DNA from: Emmonsiellopsis sp. PD_33
Lineage: Eukaryota; Ascomycota; Eurotiomycetes; Onygenales; Ajellomycetaceae
Length of the DNA: 64,000 nucleotides
Assembly (NCBI GenBank): GCA_032988165.1
Contig: JANTQF010000038.1
Span: forward strand, 118,988 to 182,987
Direction of reading: 5' to 3'
Both the position numbers and the translations under genes were made by a program. The notes under the pieces are model-generated. The model had not been told where the DNA came from. It saw only the letters and a list, made by a program, of their open reading frames with translations, and searched no databases. Each line of letters starts with the position of its first letter. Position 1 is the stretch's first letter. Shown piece after piece: positions 44,374 to 57,800 of the stretch.

Positions 44374-46464
44374 TTAGATGCTCGTGATCCTCGGCCCAGT
44401 CTTCCCCCTGGGACGCAATTTGATAACCGTCTCCAACTCTCTCAGCATATGCGTGTTTGCGTCTGATTTCTCTCTTGCCGCAGCATGTTTAGCACGGTCT
44501 TCTCTCATCCGGGCAATTCGTTCCTCTCTCGTCATAGAATTCCGCTTGCGGGGGATGGCTATTGCTTCAAAGACTTCATCGTCGTCCATGTTGTTGTCCG
44601 GGTTTAGATTCTGCTCGTCGCCATTCAATACGCGGAGCGCATCGGCTGGTCCGCCTTCGACTGCAGTTACGCCGCCCAGGCTAAACGTTGGCGATGATGG
44701 GGACCTAAGAATGCTTGCTGGTCGAGAAAGGCGTTCCGGATTTTCCAAAGTCGCCAGAAGGGCGGACTTTCCGGCTTCCCATTCCTGTAGTATTCCCCTG
44801 AGGTCTGCCCCAATCGATTCGTATAGGGTTGTTAGGGTGGCACCAAAATCGGCGTCGTCCGTTGCTCGTTCGAGGCTGGCATCTGACTCCTCTCGGATCA
44901 GCTGCATTTTGGCATGTAAGCCTCGGATTCCCTGGGAGAGGGAATTTAGTCGTCGAAGTTGTGCACGATGCCGGTCCTTATTCGGAGTAATTTTGGCTCT
45001 TGGTGATGGCGGGATTATGTCATCTAATCCCGGTTAGCATTAGATTGCTGATTGAAAATTCAAGTTAATGCCACTTACGGTCTTGTTCGTTGAGAATGTT
45101 GGTTAGTCTCTGCATACATACACCAGTAGTGGTAGCGAGACGCTGCATTTCCTCAACAGCGACAGTCCAACCAGGGATATCAGCCTCTCCCCCATCTGCT
45201 GGAAGAGACAGCAGACAACATAGAGTGCCCTTTCTAGCGGCATAAACTCTGGAGAACAATTGTCGAAGCGAGCGTAATGAGGTCTTATCATCGATCGCGT
45301 TGTCGGCCGATGATGATTTGGATTCCTCGAGGTCCTCCGGGGAGAAATCATAAATGTCATAATATTTTTCTAGATTAGCAATATGGGTAAGAGGTCGTAG
45401 ATGTCGTGTGGTGTCTAAGTATCGGGCTAACATTTCCTCGAGACATTCGGAAAGTATGCGACGGAGTCTCAGACAGCGTCGCGTCTGGGTTTGGTCTTCT
45501 AATCGGCTTATTGGGGGCAAAGGAGTGCTTCTATCCCGATGTTAGATGCAAGTCTTGTCCTGGGGGGAGTTAGGAGTTGACAAACATTCTGTATCCTCTT
45601 GAAACTAATTCAACTTCCTGTATCAAGACAACCGATGCCGAAGCGGCAGAATCAAAGGATTGCGCATTGGTTACCAGCACAGACGCAACATCCACTGCCT
45701 GTCGTCGAAGGTATTTTAGCCACTGGCGTTTGGCAAATACATAAAACGCGAAGCCCACGGCTATCAATAGGGCGACGAGGACACATATCCGCCGGATATC
45801 CCAAGTAGGTCCCTGACGAGATCGAGCCCAATGAAGCAGCCAGACCACGGAAAAAGATGCTCCTGCTGTATACAATGCTCCTTGAAGTCCAAAAGCCGCT
45901 GCTCGTGAGGTGGCCAAATCCTCATTATGGGTGGCGTTCCCTAGTATTCCAGTTACCGTGCTGTATGAGGGTGCGCTCTGCTCGTTTAGCAGCTGGGATG
46001 CGACGATAGTGTATCCGAATTGTTCGAGAAACCGTTCATTCTCACTCTTCCCGATTCGAGCGCTGACCGCGGCCTAGCAAGCGCAAAACATCAGTACAAA
46101 CCCAACTCCAAGACATATCTGGGGGGATCGCGCAGCCGTACCTTGCAAGCGTCATGGAGCTTGGCCAGGGTCTGTTGTCTCCGCAGAGGCTTCAACTGTA
46201 ACGGAGCAGGAAGCTTATTTCGTATTCGATCTTGAAAGGTAGGTCGCCCTCGGGGCGCGAAATTAGCCGCTGGCGAATCGGGGGGCGGTTGTGAAGGATG
46301 GTCGCGGTCGTCGTCCTGGAGCGCCCAGTCCTGCTCTCCCTCGCCTTCGCCTATTGGAGTGCCGGAGTTAGTGGCGCGCGGAACACACATGGCGAGATAT
46401 TTGGCAGATGCATACCCTCCAGATAGTTAGCCAAAGGTGAATCTTGATATACCAGCGCCTCCAT
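44374..46464 (-). CDS. Vezatin-like / peroxisomal myosin-binding-motif membrane protein, 5 exons
   Basis: Predicted 615-aa membrane protein with the myosin-binding motif found in vezatin and yeast Inp2-type peroxisome-inheritance factors. Exons: 46464-46416, 46350-46142, 46073-45586, 45530-45079 and 45023-44374; all phases join. Start MEALVYQDSPLANYLEG. Two adjacent membrane helices lie at about residues 144-165 and 182-203 (LYTAGASFSVVWLLHW, VLVALLIAVGFAFYVF). These are followed by the family block VVLIQEVELVSRGYRISTPL-PPISRLE, whose middle is restored across intron 3 using a GTTTGT donor. The long C-terminal part is helical and coiled-coil, with DLRGILQEWEAGKSALLA and a basic REERIARMREDRAKHAAARE. 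In budding yeast the analogous protein links peroxisomes to myosin V; that role here is inferred from the family. Confidence 0.82.
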
Positions 46465-49148
46465 GGCGGCCGAACATGGTGTGGGCTCTCTTTATGACGG
46501 CGGTGCGGAGGCGGAGAGCGGTGGACCAAGGGGAAGCTGAAAGAACGGCGTGATACGGTACAACGGGGAGGGGGGCTCAGCAAGGAACAGACCACGGGTT
46601 CTTTGTCGGGTCTATCCTGACGTCGCAAACATCTCGCGGCGGCAATGTGGCGTAAAACAATGTTTCGTCCACAGCGACGGCGACAGGGAGACGGAGGTGT
46701 CCTTGCGGGCTGCTGGCACCTGACCGGCGCGCTAACCAGACAAGGGTTTAATTAGACTTCATTGTCCAACTCGCTACAACAACTTGAAGTTTCTGCTCTA
46801 CAACCTCAACAATGTCCAGGAATTGCGGGAATTGCTAGAATTGCTGCCCTCGCGCCCCTTGCAGATGGCCACCAAGCTACCGGCGTTGGCGCGTTGTATC
46901 CAGGCCACTCGCTGACCTGCTCCCTGGCCGCCTGCAGAGTCTCCTCGCCAAGCGCCAATCCGTTCCCTGAGGCCAGCTGTCGTCCTCTCCGCTTGCATCG
47001 CGGGGGTGCGGGATAGCTGCAGTATTTCAATTGTCCCTGGCATTTCTACGACCTTCTGTGCATTAGTATTGATGCACCGCTCGCCATGCCTCTCCCGGTA
47101 CATACCCCCTTCTTTTCCTGCCCAAGGGGATCATTTACGATGGGATATAGCTGTTGTTGGCAGCATGGGAGAAACCATTCCTTGTGTGCCAGCAGCATGG
47201 AACCTTTCGTATGGCCATATCTATCAAGCGCGAATCTTTGTGGCCGGGCTCAGACCCTCCCTCCCACCTCCTTTCACCACTGCCCAAGAATCCCTGTTCT
47301 TTCAAGGGTTCTCTTAAAAACACACGGAGCCACTCATTCGGTCTTGATGGAATGCCCTATGCGGTTGGCCTGCCCTACAAGGATTGAATGAAACCTTTAT
47401 CTGTTGGGCCCTGATCTTGTCTGTCTAGCTGCTAATGCATATACATCGCTTTGTTCCTAAACCCCACAGGAAATATTCTTTTTATCGTCTTGAACGAATG
47501 CGGTGCTTCATCACTGTCTACCCATATTGAGCCCCACGGAGATACTGGCTGGCTTGTGGGTTTGTCGGTAGATATCACATCTTGACCTACATGAGGGTCC
47601 TAACGGTATCAGGGAGGTACTGCAAACCATTTGTAGTTACTATATTTATACCAGCCAGGTTGCATGGCCACCGCACACCATCTCCAAATCCAAATACTAT
47701 TCACTCGCCTTCCGAGAGCGCCCAGTGAACATAGGGATAAAGTACAGATCGAAGCGCAAGTCCTACGGCTTGCTTGATAGGGTCCTACAAACTTAGCTTC
47801 CATGGAGCGAACGGTACTAATGAAATCGAATGGCCCGCATCGATACCTACTTCGCCTGTGCCACGTTGTATAGGGTCGATATCCGCATAGAACGACACCG
47901 GAAGCCAGCCAATGGGGCCCCATGCAGCATGCCTTTGAAATGCTTCGATCGATCGACGACCGGCAGCCGTTACCAGCGTGAGGCAAACCCACTTTTGCGG
48001 GCGCAAGCCCGCTCTGGGACCTTGGGCCTAGATGCTGAGGATTGCAGTAGAATCGGGTCGAACCGGTGAGAATACGGCGATGGCGGGTAAAACTTATGTT
48101 TGCACAGCAGTCACCAATCTCTTGTATGCTGATATTGATCTTGCCACTCGACATTATCAATACAGGATCGAGGCATTAGTCAGCGTTTGTTAAGGGAGCT
48201 GTTTGCAGTGTTTGCACCCGGCTTCTCGGCTGTCGAATAGCGCGCGCAAAGCATGGACGACATCAAACCTTTACCGTGTAATCGTTTATGTCAACACTTC
48301 TGTCAACTTAACCAAACCACTCCTGTTCTAACTCTAGTGGAGCCACGGGATATGTGCTCTCCTTTTTCTCTTCTTGCCAAGACGGCTAGCCACAGCCTCG
48401 ACTTTCCGCCAAATTGCTAGCTCAAGCTTGAGGATAATAAAACGAGACGGTTCAGCCTCTCGGGGTATTCATGAAACCGTTTCTTTTTACCTTTTACCTC
48501 GCCGATGTTTATCCCGGCCGGACCTTGCCACTCGTTTTTGGGGAGCGTGGATATCGCTAAGCGGGATCAAGGGCGGTCCGTGTGACTTCAACTCCAGCCA
48601 TTCTGTGATGGAGGATATTTCGTCTTCCTTTACTAGCTCAAAAGCTACGCGCCATGGAGGCGTTCCGTTAACTTTGTCAGTCTTGACAAATCTAAAAAAA
48701 TATCGAGCTCTTATGCCCGCTTGATGGTGGCAACTCGGAGGATTCTCGGCTCATTGGTATATAGTTGTCTGTTCATTTGTTGAATCGTCTCCGTCGGGGA
48801 GTCCGTCGGGCTAATTCCGCTGAAGATCGTATTGATTCCATTGCATGTCTATGTTACCATTGACATGTCGTTTGAGTTCTTTGTTTATAATCCGAAGCCC
48901 TCGGGCAGTCCGTCGGGCCGATTTCGATGAAGATCATATTGATTCCATTGCACGTCTATGTTACCATTGACGCGTCGTTGAATTCTTTGTTTATAATCCG
49001 AAGCCATTGGGCTTGGATATACCAAATTTAAAACTATTGCACCTGGTTTACCCCTATATATTGAGAGACGATATCCCACCTTTTAGTTCATCCAAGATCT
49101 CTTGTTTCCCATCGTTCAAGGAGTAACACATAGCGCATTCCATATAAC
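46465..49148. other. Intergenic region, no gene recognised
   Basis: 2.7 kb between the vezatin-like gene (-) and the gene at 49149 (+). Several overlapping frames at 46762-47391 and 47609-48160 lack domains. One minus frame at 47785-48006 has protein-like text (GWLPVSFYADIDPIQRG) but no start context or family, so it could be a relic. The right end holds a two-copy tandem repeat. Confidence 0.4.
48800..49011. repeat. Two-copy tandem repeat, period about 107 bp
   Basis: The units at 48800-48906 and 48907-49011 share AGTCCGTCGGGC, GAAGATC, TATTGATTCCATTGCA, GTCTATGTTACCATTGAC and TTCTTTGTTTATAATCCGAA in order, with scattered differences. They end about 140 bp upstream of the start codon at 49149, so they lie in its promoter. 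Confidence 0.9.
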
Positions 49149-50113
49149 ATGGCCAGCCAGCAAGAAATCCGGTTGAGGGCTCTAGAGTCCGAGAGTCTAA
49201 GCATACTGGACTCGATCGATTCCAGTACCAGCAAGCATCAAGTCGACCATCACACCAATCGTGCGAGGAGAGTAGTTCAAACTATGAACTCTATCCCAGT
49301 CACCCAGGAACCAACCACTTTCCAATTGCAACTCAGAATCTTGAAGACGTTGCAACGTGTGGCGTATCACGATCCTGACTCCGGTGGAGTGAAAGATATT
49401 GCACAATGGTGCGTGCACCGCTGGTTAATCCTTCTCCAACTACAACCTGAGAACTGGGAAGTTTCAAAAGGTAGGGTTCGGTTCACTCCCTTTTCTCGTT
49501 CTTTTCCTGGTATCGCGCAACATAATACTAACGAAAGACAAAACAGGCCTTGGACACGCATGGCTACTAAAGAGTCAACAATTTCTATCCCAAATCCACG
49601 AAAACGACCATGGCCCAGCTTCAGGCAAAGGTAAAGCCCGCAGCCATTCCCCTAATGACAAGAATTCCCTCCATTCGCCTAATTACGTCGAAGCTCGCGC
49701 GACGCTCGTTCCTGCTACGGAGTATTTTTCAAGAGCTGTCAATGTTGCCGAAAGCAAGGGTCAGGCGACTGGGGAGCTGTTGATATTGGTAAGTTGCGCC
49801 AGTCGTTTATTTTCCCTTCGAGTGAATCTGGCCAAAAAGAATATATACTGATTATGAAAACGAAATGAACAAAGGCCGCAGAAGCATTCATGAGCCTAGG
49901 AAACGTTTCCTATCCTCAAAATAGTGAAGGGAGTTTCATACAGGCGGTGCTGTATCTTCGAAAGGCGGCGAAGATACCGGGATATCGATTGCCTTCGCAC
50001 TTGCGACAGTGAGTAGGAGACTTTTCTCCTATTATAGCCACAAAATGCTATTTTGAATGGATTTCTAATAAAATGATAGGTATCTCCAGGAATACGGCGC
50101 GTTTGTCCAGTAG
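49149..50113 (+). CDS. Conserved-looking helical protein of unknown function, 4 exons
   Basis: Exons 49149-49470, 49547-49788, 49875-50008 and 50080-50113 give 243 aa, all junctions in frame. Start MASQQEIRLRALESESLSIL. The protein is predicted to be all-helical, with TPR-like spacing: VQTMNSIPVTQE, QLQLRILKTLQRVAYHD, WCVHRWLILLQLQPENWEVS, GHAWLLKSQQFLSQI, TLVPATEYFSRAVNVAESKG, LLILAAEAFMSLGNVSYPQN and FIQAVLYLRKAAKIPGYRLP. It ends in YLQEYGAFVQ. No signal peptide or membrane segment. I do not recognise a named family. The TPR-like fold is an inference from helix pattern. The many correctly phased introns and even amino-acid usage argue for a real gene. Confidence 0.72.
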
Positions 50114-51453
50114 AAATGGACTCGCCATGTAGTGTATCCCTTGGCTAGGGGTGTGAGGCCGGGTCCGGATGGATATCTTCCAGACAGGAATAGAAGGGAA
50201 GGGAATGGGCGACCAATCTCTTCGGGATCTCGTGTGTTGGTTATTCTCTCCTGTTTGCTTGATTTGTGTGTATTTTTAATGAAACGGTTAGATTTGGTAG
50301 TTAGTACATCACTCGAGGGCGTGTATATTAGATTGGAATCAAGATTTCGTTGACAATAAGTGTACAATTGGTAGATAAATGTCCAAGAAAGGAACTCTAC
50401 GTAGATCCGCGTATAAAATTCTAAATCGCCCCCATCCCATCACCCTGCTTCCTACAGCCATGTATTTCCCCCCCATAGGATATTAATAATCCACGGCTAC
50501 GGAGTATAGAATACAAGAGATATTTCCCTCCGAAAAAAAAAAAAAAAATAAACCTTAAATCTGTAGGGCTGAAAATATCTTGCCACTCCTGCGTCAGACC
50601 TCCCCAGCGGCCAGCCGAGTGCTATTCCACGCTATCAACTCCCTCAACCATAGCCGGCTCGGGGTCTCGGAGTAACCCCGATCACGTTTCCAGAGCAATA
50701 AAATGGATGGATATTTTTTTTCCTGATTTAGTCGATGTTCCTCCCACCACCATGGATATACGGCATCTCCTCTCAAGAAGCGGTGTGCAAGGCGCATTCC
50801 TCTTTAGGGGCTTGCTAACTTGAAATTTCAGTGATTATTAATTGCTATCCCGAAGCCCGAGACAAAAAATCGCGCAAAACCCAGCCGACCAAGGCCGAGA
50901 GCAACGGCTTAATAGAGGGAAGACGGATCAATCCTACTGGCCACGTCGTCACCCTCCGTCTTTTATTGTCGATTCCGAATAATATGATACAAATGGCATC
51001 CCGAAACGATCGGGTAGCTCCCGATGGATCCGATTTAGAGTTTCGGCCCGAAAACTCAAAAATGTCTTGGCATGGCCTTGGCCCAAAAGGCGGTTGCCCC
51101 TAGCAACAGGAGGGTGGATTGGCGAGTAAACACTAACCTCCTCGTCTGGGCTGGGGACGAGAACTGTCGTCATCGTGAAGCTTGAACTGGAGCTCAAAGA
51201 ATAAACCTTGCGGGAACGTGTCTTCGAGGGTTTTAGGACACTCACTCGGTTTGTTTTCGACGAAAGGACTACATACAACGCGCCGTAAAGCGACCGACGA
51301 TGCTTTTCATCTAAACGGCGCCCAGGGGTGAGGACTAGGTATGAGATATCAAAAAGCCCCGCTCCTGGATCATACTCTTCAGTAGCTAAAGATCATTGCT
51401 CTAGCTTTTAGGAATATACGAGAGAGCCATCATCGCTCCCATACCGCCATAAA
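50114..51453. other. Intergenic region, no gene recognised
   Basis: Contains a poly-A tract near 50535-50549. The right part is the promoter of the ASPM homologue. Short frames only. Confidence 0.5.
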
Positions 51454-54400
51454 ATGTCTCGACACACCGAATACGCCACGCCCTGTCCCGCCGGCTTAAA
51501 ACGGGACAACAAATCATTCTTCAGCAGTAGCAGCAAGAACATTAGCGATTTTGACGACGAGTTCGGCCTCTATAACGACGACACCGCCGCCATTGATTTT
51601 ACAACGGATTTCCGTGCTCCCTTGACGAGAGCAAAACCTAGGAGGGCCGGGAGAGCCAACAAGGCCTTCGATATTCATGAGGATGGGAGTGCGGCGGGGG
51701 CTACCAATAAAGGGGGGGAGAACGCGTCTCGTCCCACGCGGTTTAAACCTGCTATTAGCAAGAGTTCATCGATATTAGCACAGCCTGCACAGCGATTTCC
51801 GCGGCCACGAGTAAGCTTTGCTGCCGCTGCTACGACACCGCAGAAGATGGATGAAGATACGGTTGCAAGAAAGGATTTTTCGGCGCGGCAGGCTTCACCC
51901 CTCGTAAACAAGCATGTATCCAAAGTCAAGGAGCTGCAGAAGCCTTTCGTCGCGGACCCTCTGAAAAAATCAACGAGACGAGGGACAATATACATCCCTC
52001 CTGAAGACACGACGATGCCGTCTGTGTTTATGGGAATCTTCAGTCCTGTTAAAGCATTAAATCCGCCACAGGAAAAAGCCAGCATTTCGGGTGATAGCGA
52101 GATGGGCAGCTTGGAGTCCCGGATCGCCCGGAAACGCCCGTCGAGGAAGTCACTTGCCGTTGCTCCCCGGCGAGGGGCGCTTCAGCCGTGTCTGAAGGCT
52201 GTTCAGGAATCTGCGGTAAATCACGACAGACCGGGGCAAAACGGCGGGAAGGAAAATATACCTCCGGGAGGATTGAGCGTCAAAGCTGATAAGACCAAGG
52301 GGATCGATTTCCCTGTTTTCGATGTGCCTCTTATCGAAAAGAGGAAGAAACCGGTATCGATCACAGAACCTGTGAAACGGACGCCACCGGCGGTTAAGAG
52401 TGTATTAAAGACGGGATCGGAGATTCGGGAGAATCCTCCAGCAACGAAGAGGAGGGTCCTCAGCAACAAACCGAATTTGGCAATAAACATCCAACCGGTT
52501 CTACGCGAGAAAGATAATGTGAAGTCCAAGGTTACCACCAACGCCAGCCGAGATTCGGTCGCAAGGGCGTCCTCTCCACGAATTTCGCAGCGACGGGTAA
52601 CCCAAAATGCACCTTCAAAACTCAGGGTACCTCATATCCCCTCTCTAACAATTGACCAAAAATACCCAATCCTCACCGAAAACATATCCAATCCCGCAAT
52701 GTACGAAGAGAACTGGCTTGCCCATCAAGAGGTCGCCATTACGCAGCTTGTAAACGGGCTCTTCGATTCCGCCAGGGGTGGCCCAGGCCTACATGACAGT
52801 GATGTTCTTAGACACGACCTTCTTAGAATTTACCAAGAAACTTCCTTCTGCCTGCTATATAAACGAGTCCAGGCATCTCTCCTATACGGCGCGTTGGGTA
52901 TACCGAAGGATGTTTTGGCACGCGGAAACCGACTAAAGGATGATATTGGACGAAAACGCTCGTTTCTGAATCTTTGGATGGAGACATACGACCTTTCTGC
53001 ACTACGCGCAGCCGCGGAGACTGTTATTGGGCGGAAGATACTGGTCGGGAACAGGACGGCCAGGGCGAGCGAATCTCCCAATTCCGCTGCCCAAAGAAAT
53101 GAAAGACATTTCCGGCGGACGTTGGAGACGTTTTTGGAAACGTTCATTCTTCGAAATGAGGATGCCAGCACTGGCACTCCGAGCCATGATGGAGGCGATA
53201 CGGGCACGCCTGGCTGGGGTTACCGCAAAACTCTTTTGCGCAGCATTATGATGATTGTACTCCTTGACAGGTCGAGAATAAATCCAGATACCTCGCTGCC
53301 GCGATGCCTATTTATTCCCTCGTCAAAATACAAGTCGTCCGCTGCGGTTCTTCAGGCCCTTGGGACTATGCTTCTCCCCGCCGTTGGCGATATTACTCGG
53401 CCACTAAATCATCTCGATTGCCAGGTAAAATACAAACAGCACCCATTACAAGAATATAACTATCGCATTAATAACCTTGCCGTGGACCTTCGGGATGGAA
53501 TCCTTCTCACAAGGCTGGTCGAGCTGCTCCTGTACCCGTCTGCCTCAACTTTACTGTCTCAACAGCATGATCCAGACGCTACCGCCACGCTGGCCATGCC
53601 AACGGGTGAGATCTTGTCTTTGGCGCAGGGAGAGGAGGACTGGCCACTTTCGCAACATTTGAAACTTCCCTGCATCGGCAGGGCGACAAAGCTATTTAAC
53701 GTACAGGTTGCACTGAGCGCACTAGCAGGCGTTATGGGTGTGGGCGTAATTGCCAAGGATATCCGTGCGGAGGATATCGTCGACGGATACCGCGAGAAAA
53801 CTATCGCGCTGTTGTGGGGGCTTGTTGGGAAATGGGGTTTGCCTGGGTTGGTTGATTGGGAGGATGTTAGGAAGGAAATTCGACGGCTACAGAGGAGGAT
53901 CTATAGTCAGACGAATAATCGAGATCAAGAAGAAGAGGAGGAGGATAAAGAAGAAGAAGAGGACTTTGAGGAGGAATATCAGCGACATTCATTCCTGCTG
54001 AAGAAATGGGCATCATGCCTTGCTAAGCTCAAAGGTATTCGTCTTGACAATCTAACGACGAGCTTTGCGGATGGGAAAATTTTCGAAAGCATTGTTGATG
54101 AATATGAGGGATATATCGTTGGAAGGAAGGGGTTCAGTGGGACAATTTCTCCAGACACCGGAGCGAAGGGTACTTTGGATATGAGACTTCGGTCTTTAGG
54201 TTGCAGTACCCAATTCGGTACGTACAAGAACAAAATATGTCCCCAGGATCCTATCATAATAACTAACGTAATTTCCCAGCATCCCTCGTCACCCCCAACA
54301 CCATCCGCTCCCCATCATCCGGCACCTCATCCCGCATCTTCGACCGAGATTTCACCCTCGCCGCCCTGGCGTTCCTCGCCTGCAGACTCCTCTCCGCCTC

Positions 54401-54821
54401 GAAGCGAGCCAGGGCAGCAGTGGTAATACAAGCCACCTGGCGACGTATCTACGCCCGGAGACAACTTCAGAAACAAACGCTGGCAAAAAGCGTTGCAGCG
54501 GAGTGCATGGCAGCCGTCCAGGCACGCGACGAACTGCTATGGGCGAAGAGCGTAATTGTTCGGTGGTGGAGAAGTGTCAAGGTGAAAAGGGGCAATAATG
54601 CTAAAAGGAAGGCTGGCGGCGTTGGGAAATCTCGTGGAGTGAAGGGGACGGGGATGATGGGTATTGCTCGTCCTCCCCGGGCGAGGAATGCTGGCTCCAG
54701 AAGGGAGGTTGGGTCCAGAGTTGGGTTTAGTCAGGACGTTGATATGGATGATGGACAGACGGGGCGGTTGAAGGGGGATAGTTACGTGTCTGTTGAGTCG
54801 GATTTGTGGGTTGGTCTTTGA
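51454..54821 (+). CDS. Abnormal-spindle (ASPM/Asp)-like protein with CH domain and IQ motif, 2 exons
   Basis: Spindle-pole/microtubule-associated protein homologue, 1101 aa. Exon 1 is 51454-54217 and exon 2 is 54280-54821 (donor TTCG/GTACGT, acceptor TCCCAG/CATC), phase 1. The N-terminal 400 residues are basic, Ser/Pro-rich and disordered (SSSSKNISDFDDEFGLYND, RRGTIYIPPEDT), with cell-cycle-type Ser/Thr-Pro sites. A helical region begins at LTENISNPAMYEENWLAHQE. A calponin-homology domain follows (about 667-800): LQEYNYRINNLAVDLRDGIL, LTRLVELLLYP, ALSALAGVMGVG and KTIALLWGLVGKWGLPGL. This arrangement, with DLRDGI, is typical of ASPM. An acidic Glu-rich insert lies near 825-845. A second helical CH-like part starts at SFLLKKWASCLAKLKGIRLD, and an IQ motif at about 968 (VVIQATWRRIYARRQLQKQ) should bind calmodulin. 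The C-terminal tail is basic. Far fewer IQ repeats than in animals, as is normal for fungi. Confidence 0.88.
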
Positions 54822-57800
54822 TTTTCTAGGGTAGGACATGGTTGGCGAGATGTGGTATGGTATGATATGGTTGGGGGGAGTTTATTGATACTATTATCAT
54901 TCTTTACAGGGTTCCGCGTTTTCTTTTGTTTTTATTCTGGGTATTGGAGTTGCAAGGGGGGACAATTAAGGCGCTTTGCTTTGGGGCGCTTCAGGAGGTG
55001 TGAGACATGATACTACAGTCCCTACGTACAACAAGGGTTCGGCAATCGTTACTTTTTATATGTACATATAGTTAGCACAGTCCATTAGAGCATACGAATT
55101 GGAAATCTCATTATGTCTCAATCACTATTAATTTCATATAGAGTCCGATTTGAGGAGTAGCTAATTGCGGATATATGTATTACCACAGTAGGTTGTGCTG
55201 CTACAGTAGCATCTATATACATAGCATTGAAGGTGATAAAGGAACAATCAGTCGTGCACTTTAAGTAATGTACATATATAGGCCGCAAGGATAAGAGGCA
55301 GCCTGAACCATCCCTGCTTATCTATTAGAGCGTCGAGGAACGACGACTTGGTCGATAAATACCAGTAGATCACTCCTTGGAGTACAGAAAAAGGGAAGCT
55401 CCTCCCCTTTTTTTCCATTTCTTTGCTAGCCATCCCACACTCTATAAAATTCCTTTTCTTTTCCCTTTCCTTGTTATCCTTCTTTTGTTTCCTCATTTTT
55501 GAATAAAATGAGGACCAAAACAAGATCTCATAAACAGCCGGAGATGGTTACCTGATACACTACACAGACACGCACGCACAACGCAAAAGAGTTCAAGTTG
55601 GGCCGATAGATAGGCGTGTGTGTACATAACGAAGACGCAACGATATCACGGGTCTCCCCCATTTCCCGCTCTAGTATAGAGTGGATTCCTTTACCTCTTT
55701 CATGAGAGGCCTTCAAGAACAAAAACGGCCCTTGTGGTAGTTACATATCCCATTGATATGTATGTATGTACCGCGTACGAAAAGCAAAACCCATCACACC
55801 GACCCATGTTCTGAAGAGAATTGAAAGAGCGAAGTGAAGACAAGGACAAAAGACCAGCACACGCCGATGCGGTGGGTGGGAAGCAAAAATAAATATCAGA
55901 TGATTCGAAGATTCATGTCGTCATCGCGCATCTCATTATCCAATCTGTATTCCCTTCTCCCTCCCCCTTTTCTTTCCTGCTCTTCCAAAAGAGGGAAAAC
56001 AAGAAAAAACAAGCCTTGAGGACATGCACAGGCCCCCGGTCGAAGTCAGAATTCTCACGATCTGTCTATGGGGTGGGCTGGGCGGGTGGTCTCCTCCCCC
56101 GCAAAAAGGTCCAGTTGAAACAACCGACGTTTGTCAATCAATAGCCATAGCCATGACATCTATTGCCGTCTTTAGCATGTTTAAACGCCTTCAATATCCG
56201 TCTCCAGCATGACCGGATTGGATTGGATCTCGTGTCCAATTCTGGGGATCTACGGGTGGAGAGAAGTGCATGTTGTATGGGGTATGGAGATGGGGATAAA
56301 AAACGAATGGGGATTGGCCGCTTGGAAGTTGGGGTGAGAGTTGGATGAGTAGATGGATGGATGGAAGATCCTCGGGGGCTTGCTGGAATGTGTTCGGTGG
56401 TTTCGGTTATAAGCGCAAGGGAAACTTGGGATCAGAAGGGGAGTTGATCATGTGCAATTTAGATTTCTCTCCGTCTTCTTAGGACGGAGCGTATCTTGTA
56501 AGTATGTCGGGTCGCTTGATTGGTAACTAGTAGCTAGAGCCTCGGGGTGAGAGGGCTATGTAGTATCTATCTCACCGCTCAAGAAAGATACTGGCTCGCC
56601 GAACAGTGGTGTAGAAAGGGTTTGACTTCTTGGTACGGGACCAGGTTCCATATGGAGATTTGTCGGGATTTATTTACGCCAGCGACGAGGTTCATTTTTG
56701 GTCAGATACCATGCTCAGCCCCAGTAGATGGCTGATGGAGGGCCGTTCAGGGAATGACATCATTGGGAAGCTGGTTGGTGAGCTTCGACGTTCAAACTCC
56801 ATGTCGGTGGCTTGGCCATGCGCTTCTCGTGGAGAAAAAGAATAACAAACCAATAATAATCGAGTAGAATACCTCCTCGCGTCAGCAGCCAGATGACAGG
56901 CAGGAGAAGAAGAGCGCGCACGCTAAAGCCACGCACAGTTGGACTTGATATCGAATCCACTGGTTTATCTGATGCGTGCATGAGATATGCAATGCTTATT
57001 CCTTTTGTTCGGTTCTTTTCTTTTTTTCTTTTTAGCTTGATGCCTGTGTTGTTTCCTGCTTTGCTGGAAATAAAAGCGCCGATGTTTTCTTGCCTTGGGT
57101 AAGAATGTACTATGTATCAGTGATTCCAAATGAGGGCTGGACACCAGCCATGTTCTGAAAGGCAAAGGATTAGAAGATGGGCATTATGAAGTAATTCCTG
57201 TGACAAAGAATACTTGAATCCCTCTGCAAAGACTGATCCTGGGGCTTGTTTGTTGCTGTCAGTTTGGCTACAGTGTGGTTGTTGATCGCTGCGTTGACAC
57301 AAGGTTATCGATAACTAACCGGAAGATGGTCTGTGTCCTCGGTGGCTGTTTCACGAAATATCTTAACTAGCTTTAACTAACTTTTAGGGTGTCGTTAGCG
57401 GCCCTAGCGTCCAGCTACAGGGGCTTGACCCACTAATAATGCCAAACACAACCTTGGCCCAGGTATGGAAAGACGAATACGCGCTGTCAGCACGGAAACC
57501 CTGTGGAGATCGTGCATCAGTTCGACTGGCAACGAAAAATCCCTCATACAAAACAGACGAAAGTAACCTTCTCCTCACTTGTGGCATTCTCAGCCTCCCC
57601 AAGCTCCGATTCCTCGAATCCCGTCAGTGAGCTTGTTTTAACCTGCCGTGTATGTTTGTATACTGCGCAGAGTACGACTCATGCCGCGACAATTGCAAGG
57701 AGGGTTGGTTCCCGAGGTCTGCTTCTATTCGCGTTCATGCCCATGAGAATGCCAGGTAACCCAGCGAGCAAGAAGCGGACATGTATGCTTGTCAAAAAGG

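Noticed and set aside
47609..48160. 183-codon frame on - and a nested frame with protein-like text
   Set aside because: No recognisable family, no promoter or splice context; kept only as a remark in the intergenic entry.
53140..53260. Frames antisense to the ASPM homologue
   Set aside because: Shadows of a long conserved coding exon.
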